Shown here piece by piece: positions 1 to 11,232 of a DNA stretch of 64,000 nucleotides. This stretch comes from Iris pallida (lineage: Eukaryota; Streptophyta; Magnoliopsida; Asparagales; Iridaceae), in NCBI GenBank assembly GCA_029216955.1, contig JANAVB010029819.1:35364831-35428830 (forward strand), read 5' to 3'. The stretch's first letter is position 1. The number at the start of each line of letters is the position of its first letter. A program made the position numbers and the translations under genes. The notes below the pieces were generated by a model. That model searched no databases and had not been told where the DNA came from. It worked only from the letters and a program-made list of their open reading frames with translations.

Positions 1-999
1 ATCATGGCTTAATGGGCGCATATAGATTCATAGGATGCTGGGCGCATATAGCTTCACAGGGTACTGGGCGCATATAGCTTCACAGGGCGCATATAGGTTC
101 ACAGGGTGATGGGCGCATATATCCTCCTCTGGCTTTGGGTGCATAAGGCTTGATTTGCTGAAAATTTCATGCTTCTACATCACTGACTTGGTTCGTGCTT
201 CAACATCGAGGCCGTATCTCACAGATCAACATGACCTAACCAAACTTGCCTTACGGCTATTCCTGACTTAACTCGAGACGACTCAATCACGATGCCACAT
301 TCATGCCGAAGCACATGTCCTTGCTATAGCCAAAGCTTAGGCTCCATAATGGTATTGCAACCATAGACACCTCACATGTGCCAATTTATTGCTGGCGTGC
401 GCCGATTCATGGCTGGCGTTTGAGGAACTACACCTTGTTAACTCAACTCGTGTCGTGCTTATACTATCTCTGATTCGAACGACACCGTGTATGCGGATTG
501 CTGCTCAACACACCAACTTATCTATATGAAAGGTCAATAGCAATGTCAAGCTATCTTGGACTTATAGTTGGGTTAGACTTCGAACCCTCTTTCGCGCATG
601 CAAAAGTTCTCGAATTACCCATGCCGATTCACTGCTGGCACGCACCGATTCCTTACTGGCGCAGGCTATAACTCGCTTCTCCTGGGCCTACATGATCCCG
701 GTGCCTCGACGATCATTCAAGAAGACTACATCTTATCGACAAGTTGTCCATGACCACGCACCTACGATGACTTCTAGACTCGACGTAAATACAAGGCCTA
801 CAGATGATACAACTTGCTTTCTCTTCCTTAAACTTCTGTATCCATGTCCATGCTTTCCATACTTTCTGAGAGACTCCAAGCCACGGGACCGATCTCGACG
901 ACAAATGGTCACATGAACTTTTCTATTCTTTGAAACATGGGGAACGACTATTGCACAGCCTTCCAGTTTGACTTAATACAAGGAACGACTACTGTATAG
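1..999. other. Unclassified sequence left of Tat-1
   Basis: No protein family is recognised on either strand. Short open frames at 692-916 (+) and 713-904 (-) overlap each other and have no recognisable motif. The first 125 bases are a tandem array (separate entry). Around 390-670 there are loose repeats of a phrase like 'gccgattcatggctggcg'. The stretch ends where the LTR of Tat-1 begins with TGTAGAAGCATA at 1000, and it contains no polypurine tract there, so it is not obviously the inside of the same element. It could be the spacer of an older Tat copy, because similar motif-rich spacers occur in Tat-3, but this is inference. Confidence 0.4.
12..125. repeat. Degenerate tandem repeat around GGGCGCATATAG
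   Basis: Five copies of GGGCGCATATA lie 19-28 bases apart, most followed by 'gcttcacagg' or a close variant. The array probably extends left of the window. The motif resembles the ATGCGG-type phrases scattered in Tat-3, but they are not the same unit. Confidence 0.7.
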
Positions 1000-1904
1000 T
1001 GTAGAAGCATAAAAAATCTCAGCTGATGACATCCGTTCGCCATAGAGCAGATGATACAAAGGCTCAGCCCAAGTGCTAAAAAGACAAAACAGAGGATATG
1101 GAAAGAAGACCCTTATGTGTCACGTCTACCAAAGTCTAGTACAGACACATCAAGACTACACAAAAAGGACTAATTCTGTTCGTCTACAAAGGATCTGGTA
1201 CAGATTCGACAGAGCCTAGAAGGGTCTACAAGGGATTCGGTCTTCGTCAAAGAGCAACCATTCTTCTTCATGCCAGAAGATTGACCTCCATCAAGGCATA
1301 TTCTGACCTTTTTATTGGCGCAGCCTCCCAGAAGCATATCAGCCACTCGGCCAAAGCAAGCAGCTTCCTGAAGCAATCATTGGCCCGAGCCTTCATAGAG
1401 CACAACAGGTCGCGAAGCCTTGAATGGGAAGGACATAGCACAACCTGTGGCTCTTCGGGTTGGCTATCCACCCATGACCTAGGTCGTTAGGACCTCGAAG
1501 ATCTCCCAAACGTTGCCCAGAGTTGAACTCCCTAAGGAGGACATTTACATACTTCTTAAGGGCAACAATGGCTTCTTCTACACAGAGTTCTTCTATGGCT
1601 CCTATGAACGAAAAAAGTCTCAACCAGTAGCCAACTCATACAAGGCTGATCGCCGCTCGAAGTTAAGTTTGGATCTCGCATGGTAGTGAAGGATGCCAAG
1701 AAGAAGACAACGACCCTTCACAAGAGATTATAGGACTGAGAATGGCCCCGAGTATACGCCACATGGCCGACGGTCAGAATTTCCGCATTAATGGGATGAA
1801 GCTAAGACTCAGCACGACGAATGTTAGTCTTAGACCCTTAGAATTCCCCATATTACGGTGGCAATTAAAAAAAAAGTCCTTAAAGAGCGGGTACTTATCG
1901 CTTT

Positions 1905-2180
1905 TTACTTCAGAATCCAAAGCCTTCAAGCCAGAGGCGCAGCTACTCGCATGCGCCAATCTCAGAAGCAAGATGGTGGTAGGCCCCCATACACTATCCT
2001 TTACTTTAGAAACCAGTGTCTTCACTCCAGAGGCGCAGCTACTTGCCTGCGTCAACCCCAGACACACAAGGGTGTTATACCCTTTCCTCCAAAGCCAACG
2101 CCTTCAAAGTTCAGAGGTGCAACTACTTACATACGTCCACATGAGACGCAGGATGGTGATATATTCACACCATCTCCATT
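1905..2180 (+). repeat. Tandem repeats inside the Tat-1 LTR
   Basis: There are three diverged copies of an 85-100 bp unit. The shared core is CCAGAGGCGCAGCTACT, near 1930 and 2028 and as a variant near 2112, followed by a run resembling 'cgcatgcgcca'. The repeats keep a frame open on both strands, which explains the apparent open frames here. Confidence 0.7.
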
Positions 2181-2864
2181 CTTACGATGCAGTCATCTGC
2201 TCTGATCCAGAAGCTTAAGTCACTTCTCTACAAGAGACTTGGGAACTTCCACTGCAACCAATGTAAGTCAGCCTGTCATTCCAAAAGCACAATAACCTCA
2301 CCAACCTAAAGCACAAACCTACTCGTCACCTACAGCACAGTGACTCTGTTACTCTGAAATACAGCTTCATCGTTGCTCTAAATGCACAGAAGTCTCATCG
2401 TCATTCGAAGCCAAGTCCACTCGTCGCCTGAAAGCACAGAGGCTCTGTCGTCTCCAGAAGCACGGTCTACTCGTTACTCCAGAAGCACAATAGTACTTAG
2501 TACTCACCAGAGGCGCAGGAAGCATGGGTCCACCCCAATTAGTTTGTGTAAACCGCCTCTTGCAGAAAAGGTTGGGATTAAATCATGATATAATATCAGA
2601 TTGATTTAAATCTTAGACGAGGATCAATTAGACTCCAAATCTAGAATGAAATCCCGAGATTTACTCGGCTATATCCGAATAAGCAAATCTGCACGCGCCA
2701 TGTGTCATCTCCTTCGGTTATGTTGATAACCACCAGAGATCTCGATTGAGGGAAATCTCGATGTCCGCCACGTGTTAGCACCGTAGAAGCCCGCACCGTG
2801 TAATGATGACAAATTCTTTCATATCTCAGGAACCCTAATGCACATCGCATATGTGCTCGTTTCT

Positions 2865-2871
2865 CTATAAG
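2865..2871 (+). promoter_or_regulatory. TATA box of the Tat-1 LTR
   Basis: CTATAAG sits about 360 bases before the LTR end, in the position expected for a U3 promoter. TATA boxes occupy comparable places in Tat-2 (17654) and Tat-3 (52398). Confidence 0.6.
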
Positions 2872-3234
2872 TAGAAGGAGTTCTCCTTCAACTTAAAGGG
2901 AGCGACAACCTTCATCTAAGAAGGAATAATCTACCAACTAACCAATAGAAGAACAAACCCCTCCATGGGATCTTCTCCTCCAGACAACCTCTTGATCGGT
3001 GACCCCAGAGTTCCATCAAAGGCGCCAGAGAGCCAGAGCAAGGTTGATTCATCGTCAGATCGTCAACGAAGTAAAGGAGCCGCGTAGTGCTCGATCTCCA
3101 CCGTCACACTTTCCTAGAAACCTCTTCTCCCTGTACTTAGATTATCCTATTTAGGACTTCTTTCTTTGTACACAGATACCTTATACGTTCAACAAAGCAA
3201 AAAGTTCGTTCAACCTTTTGTTATGTCGAACAAA

Positions 3235-3875
3235 ATGGCGACTCTGTTGGGGAATACCTTCTCCTCCAACCAAAAGGCGATGACGCAATCTGATGACAAC
3301 TTGCTGGGATCTTTCCAAGACATACTAGTCGTACGTTTCGACCAACAAGCTTTTGAAGATCTCCTCTCTGATGGAAAGTCGAAGACTTCGAAGTGGTTCG
3401 TACAACCGAAGAAGACTCGACGTATCTGGAGGGCTAAGGTGGATGCAGCTAGTAGCACGATGGCGGGAACTGCGTCTCAGGACCCCCTCAACGCCGAAGC
3501 CATGGAGAAGATTCCTGCTGCTATAGACTTATCCCCTCGTCCGATTCCCGTCCTGGAAAAGCATGGCGAGAAGATGGTGGTTCTATGGTTGATCTGACGA
3601 AGGTACGATGCCAAAGGAAGCACACACCGGTCCAACCCCTCATGATGGGAGCATTGCCGGTAAGAAGATCTGTCTTCGACAGAATCATTTTTCCTTCAGG
3701 CGAGCCTTCGACGGACTCTGAATACTACTCACCCGCTGGAGGTAGTAGGAAGAGATCCCAGGTGGTTCGTGCTTTGTACAATAAGCGTACTGCACCTTTG
3801 GCAGACCAGAGGCCCGCGTTGAGAGCTAAGGATCTACGACTCCTATGTTGGCCTATTGGTCATGGTCAAACCTGA
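3235..3875 (+). pseudogene. Tat-1 ORF1 fragment (upstream-of-gag protein)
   Basis: The first frame begins M-A-T-L-L-G across the PBS. It shares VVRFDQQAFE and the preceding TQSD segment with Tat-3, and is more distantly like Tat-2. After a stop at 3595-3597 and a frame change, the second frame (from about 3585) carries RRSVFDRI followed by an acidic stretch, like RRSVFDRL in Tat-2 and SRSVFDRL in Tat-3. That makes it the same ORF1, broken by a frameshift. The frame is open 5' into the LTR to 3166, but the ATG at 3235 is the position shared by all three elements. The function of this protein is unknown. No gag core is reached before the copia element begins. Confidence 0.7.
3236..3253 (+). other. 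Tat-1 primer-binding site (tRNA-Arg type)
   Basis: TGGCGACTCTGTTGGGGA is close to the complement of the 3' end of plant tRNA-Arg (TGGCGACTCCACTGGGGA), with two or three differences. It starts three bases after the LTR end. The same site appears in Tat-2 (17914) and Tat-3 (52787). The ATG of ORF1 overlaps its first bases. Confidence 0.85.
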
Positions 3876-4217
3876 TTTTAATAAATAATCAAACTCTGTC
3901 TCGATATACGGAACAACTCAGATGTTTACTCAAGACGTTTTGGACACTTGGACGCTGATCAAGATTGGATATTTACTCAGTTCAAGACCGAAGCTATGTT
4001 TGCCACTAGAGACTATATTTCTTTATACAATGTAATTTTTTACTTTTATTGAGTCTAGGAATACATTATACACCAAGTCGTACTGGCAAATAGGCTATCC
4101 AAAATCATTTTCAAAAATGACCTATGTTTTGAAAAATATCTCTTATTTACAAAAGCTTCTGAAGTATTTCAAAAAGCCCCAAATATATTTTCTTAAAGTA
4201 TTTCTGACCAACCCTGA
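3876..4217. other. Unassigned stretch between Tat-1 ORF1 and the copia LTR motifs
   Basis: No recognisable coding or repeat pattern is seen. The left end of the copia 5' LTR must lie in or near here. A TG at 4031-4032 (TGTAA, complementing the TACA end at 4926) is a candidate but is not proven. The right-hand copia LTR, needed to fix the boundary, is not in the window. Confidence 0.45.
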
Positions 4218-4261
4218 CAGAACTCGGCCAGAGTTCAGCCAGAGTTCGGCTAGAGTTCGGC
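4218..4261 (+). repeat. Four 11-bp repeats, AGAGTTCGGC type
   Basis: Four units at exactly 11-bp spacing starting 4218, 4229, 4240 and 4251, consensus CAGAGTTCGGC. They lie upstream of the copia TATA box and probably belong to the U3 enhancer. Confidence 0.75.
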
Positions 4262-4327
4262 CAAGGTGAACGTTATGTGAACATTAGTTTTTGAACTTGG
4301 TCTCCCTTCAGTTGCGGATTGTTACAT

Positions 4328-4371
4328 AGAATTCTGTCCGAATTCTGCCCGAATTCTGCTAGAGTTCTGTC
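4328..4371 (+). repeat. Four 11-bp repeats, CGAATTCTGCC type
   Basis: Four units at exactly 11-bp spacing starting 4328, 4339, 4350 and 4361. The array ends 11 bases before the TATA box. The unit resembles that of the array at 4218 (pattern G-A-x-T-T-C-x-G-x-C). Confidence 0.75.
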
Positions 4372-4382
4372 TTTGGAAAAAC

Positions 4383-4390
4383 TATAAATA
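4383..4390 (+). promoter_or_regulatory. TATA box of the copia LTR
   Basis: TATAAATA lies about 540 bases before the PBS and directly after the promoter-proximal 11-bp repeats. Confidence 0.7.
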
Positions 4391-4928
4391 GAGAGGAATT
4401 CTGATCATTTAAAATCACTCATTCACTTTCATCTCTTCTCTTCTAAAGCTTACGTATCTTCCAAAGAGTTTTCTAAAAAGCTTTTATTTTCAAATTCCAA
4501 GCCAGTTACAATTCTCTAGTCAATTTGCCGGTACGGTACGGTCTAGAAGATTTCAGAGAAATTGTAATCAGAGGCTTGATTGAAGAAAGACTCTTCAAAA
4601 CTGAAGTTGGTCGAGTTCTTCGTATCAAAGCCCGCGTCTGTAGAAGTTGCAAGGACTTTGTATGAAAACTTGCGGGATTTTCCAATAGTGGATTCAACTG
4701 GAAGCTAGAGTTCTTTCGACTGGACTAGTCCTCACAAGAGAGAAACTAGTATAAATCTCTGTGTTTGCGTTTGCCTTCTGATCTCTTATCTTTATAGTTA
4801 TTACTTTGTGATTATTGATATTATTTCTGTGATCTAACTGCTAACAAGTTTTTAATTAGCAATATTCTGCTGTCTACTTTATTTACCCACCTCTAGAGTA
4901 TTCTGCTTTACGACTTCGTTCCTACAAT

Positions 4929-4946
4929 TAGTATCAGAGCGGGTTA
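4929..4946 (+). other. Copia primer-binding site (initiator tRNA-Met type)
   Basis: TAGTATCAGAGCGGGTTA matches the usual copia PBS TGGTATCAGAGC with one change in the first twelve bases. It begins two bases after the LTR end. Confidence 0.85.
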
Positions 4947-5009
4947 TACAGGTAAAACAAGGTAAAACTGCAGTTATATTTAATTATTTTATAGATCACA
5001 ATATTATAC

Positions 5010-6849
5010 ATGGTAATTATGAAATTCACAAGTGAAGGCCAAGCCACAAACAGACCTCCACTGTTTGACGGCACAAACTACACTTATTGGAAAACACGGA
5101 TGAGTTTCTTCTTAAAATCTCTTAATTTTGACTTATGGTCTATAGTTATTGATGGCTACAAAAAGCCTTCTCGTATTACTGTTGATGGAGTTTTAATTGA
5201 TAAACCCCATGATAAATATACGAAGGATGAACAGAAAAGGCCAGTCTTGATGCACGTGCTATTAACGCTTTGTTTTGTGCTTTAGATAGAACTGAATTTA
5301 ACAGTGTGTCGACTTGCATAACATCAAATGAAGTGTAGAAACTTCTCGAAGTAACCCACGAAGGAACAACACAAGTCAAGGAGTCAAAGATCAGCAGACT
5401 TACTCAAGAGTACGAGGCATCCAAGATGAAGCCAAATGAATCCGTCACTCAGATGTTTATGAGATTCCTAGATATTGTAAATCCTTTATCTTCATTAGAC
5501 AAGGAATACAGTAACCATGAGAAGATTCGCAAACTTCTACGAGCTCTCACAAAGAACTGGATTCTAAAAGCTACAGTAATCATTGAAGGAAACGACCTCT
5601 CAACAATGTCTCTGGAAACACTCATGGGTAAGCTACTCACTTACGAGTTGGAACTTCAAGACTTTAAAGATGCTACACCAAAGGAGAAGTCAGAGAAGTC
5701 GATCGCTTTCAAGGCTCAACATAGAAGAACCGTCGAAGATGATTCTGACGACAATGACTCTGACCCTTAAGATCAAGCTCTTCTGGTAAGAAAATTCAAG
5801 AAGTTCATGAGATTCAACAGAAGAACAAAGGACAGCAACAGCAACAACAATAATGAGGAAGATCCTATTTGCTACGGATATAAGAAGAAAGGACATATAA
5901 AGAAATATTGTCCAACAGCATCATCATCAACAAGAAAAAGCAGCAAATATGACAAAGGCTACCTGAAGAGATCTACAGTAAGGAAGTACGCCAATACAAG
6001 CATATGGCATGAGAGCAAGCCAGCGATTCAGAAGACGAACAATCAGATGATGCTGCAAATATATGCTTGATGGCTTGGGATCAGGTAATCACTAATCCTC
6101 TGTTTGATCCTTATGATGGTTTCACCTTTGAGCAATTAGGAGAGGCTTTCAGTGACCTGTTAAATGACTACAAGAAACTGCATAGTAAATATGAAACCTC
6201 TAAGAAGGTACTTAAAGAGTACAAAGGTGAGATATGAAGACTTACCGACCAACTAGCTGAGGTTAGAAATAATGATTCTTCTATTGAGTCTGGTGAGCTT
6301 TCCTCTATTAAGCTGTTGTTACACGAGATTATCAAGTTATCCGAAGAAAAAGACCAAACTATCATCCAGCTAAAGGAAGACCTATCTAAGGAGAGAAAGA
6401 ATCTCCAGTGTGCACAAGTCAGAATGAAAACACTTACAACTGACTATACTAGATTATATGACACCTCTAAAAAGTTAGAAATTAGTTTAGAAAAATGGCC
6501 AAAAGTTGCTGCTTCCTATTCTAACATGTGTCAATTACCGAATCATCAGAACACACCCAAACCAAACACTGTCAGACCAAACCATGCCAAACTATGCCCA
6601 AGAAGACTAATAGGCATGCATTTTTCTATATTAGAAAACCAAAACCTACCAATCATGCACCTCACACTACTTTCAACACTCAACATGCAAAATGTCATTA
6701 TTGTGGCCTCATTGGTCATATATCCTCTGTATGTAGAATCAGAAAGTTAGTAGATTTAAATGTTTATGTATGGATACCAAAGACTAACATGTCAGGACCC
6801 TACAAGAAATGGGTACCAAGTGTTTCATCTGCAAACTATTTCGTAGGTA
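5010..6849 (+). pseudogene. Copia gag, broken
   Basis: The frame opens at the ATG at 5010 and soon shows the copia Gag phrase PPLFDGTNYTYWKTRM. Pieces continue at 5426-5770 and 5807-6070. A first zinc knuckle near 5866 has Tyr in place of its second Cys (C-Y-G-Y...H...C), so it should not bind zinc. From about 6075 to 6510 the translation is rich in Lys and Glu with heptad-like spacing, as in the SIRE Gag coiled coil, and carries one stop. A second knuckle, CHYCGLIGHISSVC at 6693-6734, is intact (CX2CX4HX4C). Several stops and at least two frame changes separate the pieces. The normal product would assemble the virus-like particle. Confidence 0.85.
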
Positions 6850-7910
6850 GAACGTCCTTCATATGCTAGAAGCAAATGGATTCTCGACAACGGTTGCTCA
6901 CGGCACATGACCGGTGATGCATCATTATTCGCAACACTGTCGAAGAAGAATAAAGAAGGATACGTCTCCTTCGGTAATAATTTAAGAGGGTACATAATCG
7001 GTATCGGTGACATTAGTAAGGCTCCCTATCCTGTGATTAAAGATGTCTGTCTAGTTACCGAGTTAAAACATAATCTGCTCAGCATAAGCCATTTAGCTGA
7101 TCACGGTTATGGCATTAACTTCATCAAAGACAAATGCACTATAGTTGATAGCTCAACTGGTAGTACTATCTTTGAAGGTATCAAGGAAGACAACATATAT
7201 GTTTTCTATCTGTTAGAAGATGCTAACAAAGCAGGTAGATGCTTGATAGCCAAGAGCATTGAGAGTCAAATATGACATATGAGACTCGGTTATACAAACA
7301 TGGAAACAATTTCAAAATTATCCACAAAGAAGTTGGTTCGCAGCTTACCGGACATATCTTTCAAGAAGGATATGGTATGTAGCGAATGTGAAAAGAACAA
7401 AGCTACCCGATCCGTCTTTAAATCCAAGAACGCTGTAAGTACCACTAGACCTGTACAATTGTTGTATATAAACTTATTTGGATCTAGTAGAATTGCTAGT
7501 CTAGGTGGTAAATTATATGCATTTGTCATTGTAGATGATTTTTCTAGATACACACGGGTATATTTTCTTGCACGCAAGAACGATACTTTGTCAAAATTCG
7601 TCACCTTTTGCAAGAAAGTACAGAATGAAAAAGGTTTCATGAATACTCGTATTCGTAGTGATCATGGCGGCGAATTTGAGAATGCAGAGTCCAAGCAATT
7701 CTGTGACACACACGGTTATTTGTATGAGTTTTCCTGCCCTAGGACTCCACAATAAAATAGAGTTGTGGAACGTAAGAACATGACTCTATCTGAAATAGCT
7801 AGAGTAATGTTTAACCAGTATAGTCTACCTAGATACTTTTAGGCTGAAGCTGTCAATACAACATGCTATATTCTCAATAGGGTTCTAATTCGACCTATAT
7901 CGAAGAAGAC
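6850..7910 (+). pseudogene. Copia pol, protease and integrase N-terminal part
   Basis: The protease segment reads WILDNGCSRHMTG near 6877-6915. The active-site D-S-G is D-N-G here (6886-6894), a G-to-A type change. After a stop at 7273 the GAG-pre-integrase and integrase regions follow. The zinc-site CSEC is near 7380. The first catalytic Asp, in the usual M-D-L-F-G, is Asn (I-N-L-F-G), while SDHGGEFE and VVERKN keep the second Asp and the Glu. Stops replace Gln at 7753-7755 and Trp at about 7837-7842. LARD-A cuts the frame in SKKT at 7910; the rest continues at 16378. Neither enzyme would be active. Confidence 0.85.
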
Positions 7911-8329
7911 TGTGAGCCCTTAGCCCAATTTTCCTAAATTTATTATTATTATTTAATTTACACTCCTCTAATATTTCCTTTTGGTAATTAATGAGAATGA
8001 ATAGTGAAAGGAAGAGGGTGGACCTTGCAACTAGAAATTTCTTAAAGGGTTTTTCGTGCAAAACCCAACTCAAATTCAATTCCCCAAACATCCAGGGACC
8101 TAAATGCTAAATAGTTAATTCAAATCACCATTGGTCAAACCAGAGACTTAAAACTCTGGATTTGAATCTTTCAATGGCCAACTGCTATTTATCCAATCCT
8201 GATCAACCAATATCAGGATTCGGATTTGAGAGGGAGTTTTAAATTTTAGATAAGACTCGGAAATCTCTAGATGAAGCTAAATTCAAACTTCAAACAGATT
8301 CTCCTTATTACCTTCCTCCTCAATCGACC

Positions 8330-8336
8330 TATATAT
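8330..8336 (+). promoter_or_regulatory. TATA box of LARD-A left LTR
   Basis: TATATAT in the context GACC-TATATAT-GCCTGG; the same site is at 12856-12862 in the right LTR. It would start a non-coding transcript running through the core. Confidence 0.55.
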
Positions 8337-10943
8337 GCCTGGATTGCAGTTGTGAACCGACCCATCCGCAAACCCTAGAGAAATCCTGTTTGCGAGAAAG
8401 AAGCGAAGAGGAGCCACAGGTTCGATCGAGAGCTGCAAACCAATCTAACAGGTTAGTCATCTGCTCTGTTCGATCTCAGTTTTCACATTACCAGATATTC
8501 GATCAAATGTCTAGATGGGGAATAAAATCATGGGATTCACATGAGTATTAATGGTGGTTATATCATAGGGTGTAATCAATCTGTTAATATCTAGCATATT
8601 ACAAGTAAACCTACAATATCAATTACTGATACAAGAACTGCTGTTACTTATCCTCTTCCACCTTCAGATGATCGAGTATGGGAAAATAGGGTAGAGAATC
8701 AGGATATAAACCCTGGACTGAGCATAGCCTCAGCCACTGCATACATTTTCCTTGCTGAGATGCACCAAACCACCTGCCCTACATAGAAATGTTCTACTCT
8801 AATTGAGTCCAGAGGGATACTTGTACCATGGGTTCTGTACTCATTCAATTGACTACTTTACTGCTCGTATTTCACCACTCCTTCTTTATTTGAAGGACAA
8901 GTAGTTAGGATGTTCTGTTTTGCTATTATGGATCTGTCTACATACATATATATGAATAACCCATCTCTTGGTTCAGTCAGAGTAGTCATATGTCCTGCTG
9001 AACATCTCAATCCCAAGTTTGAACACCTCTTTATGTTCAATTACCTTCCTTGGATATATGCAGAGCAACCCACATGTAACAGTCCTCTCCATTCATTACC
9101 TACCTCACGTTAATGGGTTCAGTCTACTGTATGTAATGCCCAGTCCTTTGCTTCATTTTAGCTATCACTTGTTATGACTAATACCCCATTGATTGAGTCT
9201 TTGTTTATTTAATAATTGAGAGGTGGCTTCTCCCTGAGAGCGATTCAGTGAATGCTATGGGGGCTCGACCTGCAGGGCAATACAGGTAGGGAAGGAAGAT
9301 AGCCTGAGGCCATCTCATTGATTCCACCCTTTGTATTGGTACCAGCCACTGCACACCATTCCTGTATCAGTTAAATGTGAGCTCTAAAAAATATTACATT
9401 CATTGTCCAGGTCCTTGAATCATGTAAGGGCAGTTGATAAGTTGGAGGGCTCGGGTAAGATTTTGATTCAGATAATTGACCTTAAGTCCAGTTCTTTTTC
9501 CTTTTTGATTTCAGTTGGATTCTATTTTCAGTCCACTGCCAAGAACATCAGTCCCCTACATTGTATTGTTCAGTCCTCTTTTGAACTTAAATCCTATGCT
9601 AACATCTTGTTCAGTCCTATATTATCTACCTGTGTTCTGTTAGCCTAATGTCCAGTCTCCCATTTCATTTGTACCAGTTTAGGTTCAATTAATGTATCAG
9701 TCCTATCTTCCTTTCAGTGCAGTCCTAAATTGGACTGTGTAGTCTAGTTTCCTGTTATGCAGCCTATACTGTGGTAGTAACCCATGGTAAAACCTAGTAT
9801 ACAGAAGAGTATAGTCGGGAAACCCTGACCTCTTATACAGATGAGCATGGACTACACCATATGAATGTGGGTTAAGGAGAAGTTGTTTGTTCTGATCAAT
9901 TTTATTTGAGCAATGTATTAGATTGACATTCCTGACACCAATTGTTGGACTACTGCAGGTATAGGTAGATATGTACACAGGATGGGGCAAATTGAAATAG
10001 GTATTAGTTTGACCTGTTACACCCATTTGGTATCCTGGATAAACCCTGACATCTAAGTAGACTCCTTATGTCAGGTTCAAATCAACTTGTGAGGGTAGGT
10101 GTGTATAAACCCTGGTACAGACACCCTTCCCTATTGGTGATAGAATGACCCAAGTCATGGCCCTGTTTACTACATACTGTGTTCACAGTGACAATAATCA
10201 CCTGTTATCAAGCAACATTGCCTATACCCTCTTGACGAGACCCGGGGGATACACTACAAACCCAGACAATTATCTGTTATGGTGATAGAGACTCTTCTTT
10301 ACACCCCTTATACTCGATTATGTATGAGCATATGGGGGGAGGTATGTGTCCAGAGCAGAGGGTACTAGTAGGTAGTATGGGACCTACAAGTATAGGGCAG
10401 TAAATAGGAAAAGAGGATGGGTAAGCAGGATTACCAACTATTGTGTGGAGTTCACAATTAAGTACAACTGCTAAGACTTGGATAGGGATTCATCAGATAA
10501 ATAGAGTGAAGGCAAGGCACTAGGCTAGATAATATCAACTATATGAAACCTTACCAAATGAAGGCACCAGGTTAGGATTCTAAGAAATAATTTAGATAAG
10601 AGTAATTTGATTCATTGTTATTATAAATGACATTGTAAGTTCTTTAAACAGGCTACATGGACTTGATACGGATTCTTGACCCGTGCCAGCAGCTCAGGAC
10701 CTAAGGCAAGTATACCTTGCCTTTCTACACAGCTTTGTTTACATGCACTGTCTTTTATTATCCAGTTTTTCTCATTTTCTTGCCATGTATCTTTCATATC
10801 CTGTTTATATACTTGTATCATTGCTATATAGACCGTGTTCACAGTTAGCTTTGTATCTTATTGGACGTATCCATTTGAGCCTTGATCGAGTCGTGTCGTG
10901 AGTCGTGAACCAAACTGTTTTTTTTTCCGTGTCTTGAAACCTT

Positions 10944-11232
10944 GAAGCTAACCTGCGAGCCCACATTAGGGGCGAGGGTTAGTAGTTAAACTAACCTGCG
11001 AGTCCACATTAGGGGCGAGGGTTAGTAGTTATCTGTCCACACCTGCGAGTCCACACTAGGGACGAGGGTGATGCTAGCCTGCGAGTCCACACCAGGGACG
11101 AGGGTTAGTAGTATATGGTTCACACCTGCGAGTCCACACTAGGGGCGAGGGTGATGCTAGCCTGCGAGTCCACACTAGGGACGAGGGCTAGTAGTTGTTT
11201 AAACCTGTGAGTCCACACTAGGGACGAGGGTT
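10944..11232 (+). repeat. Minisatellite in LARD-A left LTR
   Basis: Seven copies of CTGCGAGTCCACACTAGGG followed by a phrase like 'cgagggttagtag', with unit lengths of about 35-50 bp because the joining bases vary. The right LTR has the same number of copies at 15477-15762, so the array was already this long in the parent. Confidence 0.85.

Larger units (their letters stand above)
1000..3232 (+). repeat. Tat-1 5' LTR (about 2.2 kb)
   Basis: It starts TGTAGAAGCATA and ends with CA at 3231-3232, three bases before the PBS. The same three-base spacing is seen in Tat-2 and Tat-3. A TATA box (CTATAAG) lies at 2865-2871. The LTR holds two internal repeat fields: 1905-2180, about three copies of an 85-100 bp unit containing CAGAGGCGCAGCTACT, and 2280-2530, shorter phrases with 'agaagcaca'. 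Open frames inside it, such as 1742-2218 and 1774-2067, overlap on opposite strands and follow these repeats, so they are not called as genes. Confidence 0.85.
1000..4030 (+). mobile_element. Tat-1: Ty3/gypsy Tat-lineage element, left part
   Basis: The left end is TGTAGAAGCATA at 1000, matching the LTR starts of Tat-2 (17079) and Tat-3 (51442). The LTR is followed after three bases by a tRNA-Arg-type PBS and by ORF1. Only the 5' LTR and part of ORF1 are present. A copia element with its own LTR follows, so Tat-1 is either interrupted by it, with the rest beyond the right edge, or truncated. The exact junction with the copia LTR is not resolved; 4030 is approximate. No 3' LTR or target duplication can be checked in the window. 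Confidence 0.75.
4031..4926 (+). repeat. Copia 5' LTR (left end uncertain)
   Basis: The right end CTACA at 4922-4926 is fixed by the PBS two bases later. A TATA box lies at 4383-4390. Upstream of it are two arrays of 11-bp repeats (separate entries). The left end is a guess from the TGTA/TACA pairing. Confidence 0.6.

Noticed and set aside
1742..2218. 158-codon plus-strand frame and overlapping minus-strand frame in the Tat-1 LTR
   Set aside because: Both follow the tandem repeats of the LTR and overlap each other; no protein features.
4328..4371. GAATTC-rich repeats as heat-shock elements, as in ONSEN-type copia
   Set aside because: GAA and TTC are directly joined and the next GAA is five bases away; the alternating nGAAnnTTCn spacing of a heat-shock element is not met.
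10944..11232. Regularly spaced repeats resembling a CRISPR array
   Set aside because: Units are continuous minisatellite with worn repeats and no unique spacers, in a plant retrotransposon LTR, and the same array is in the second LTR. The same applies to 50385-50930 and 29345-29680.
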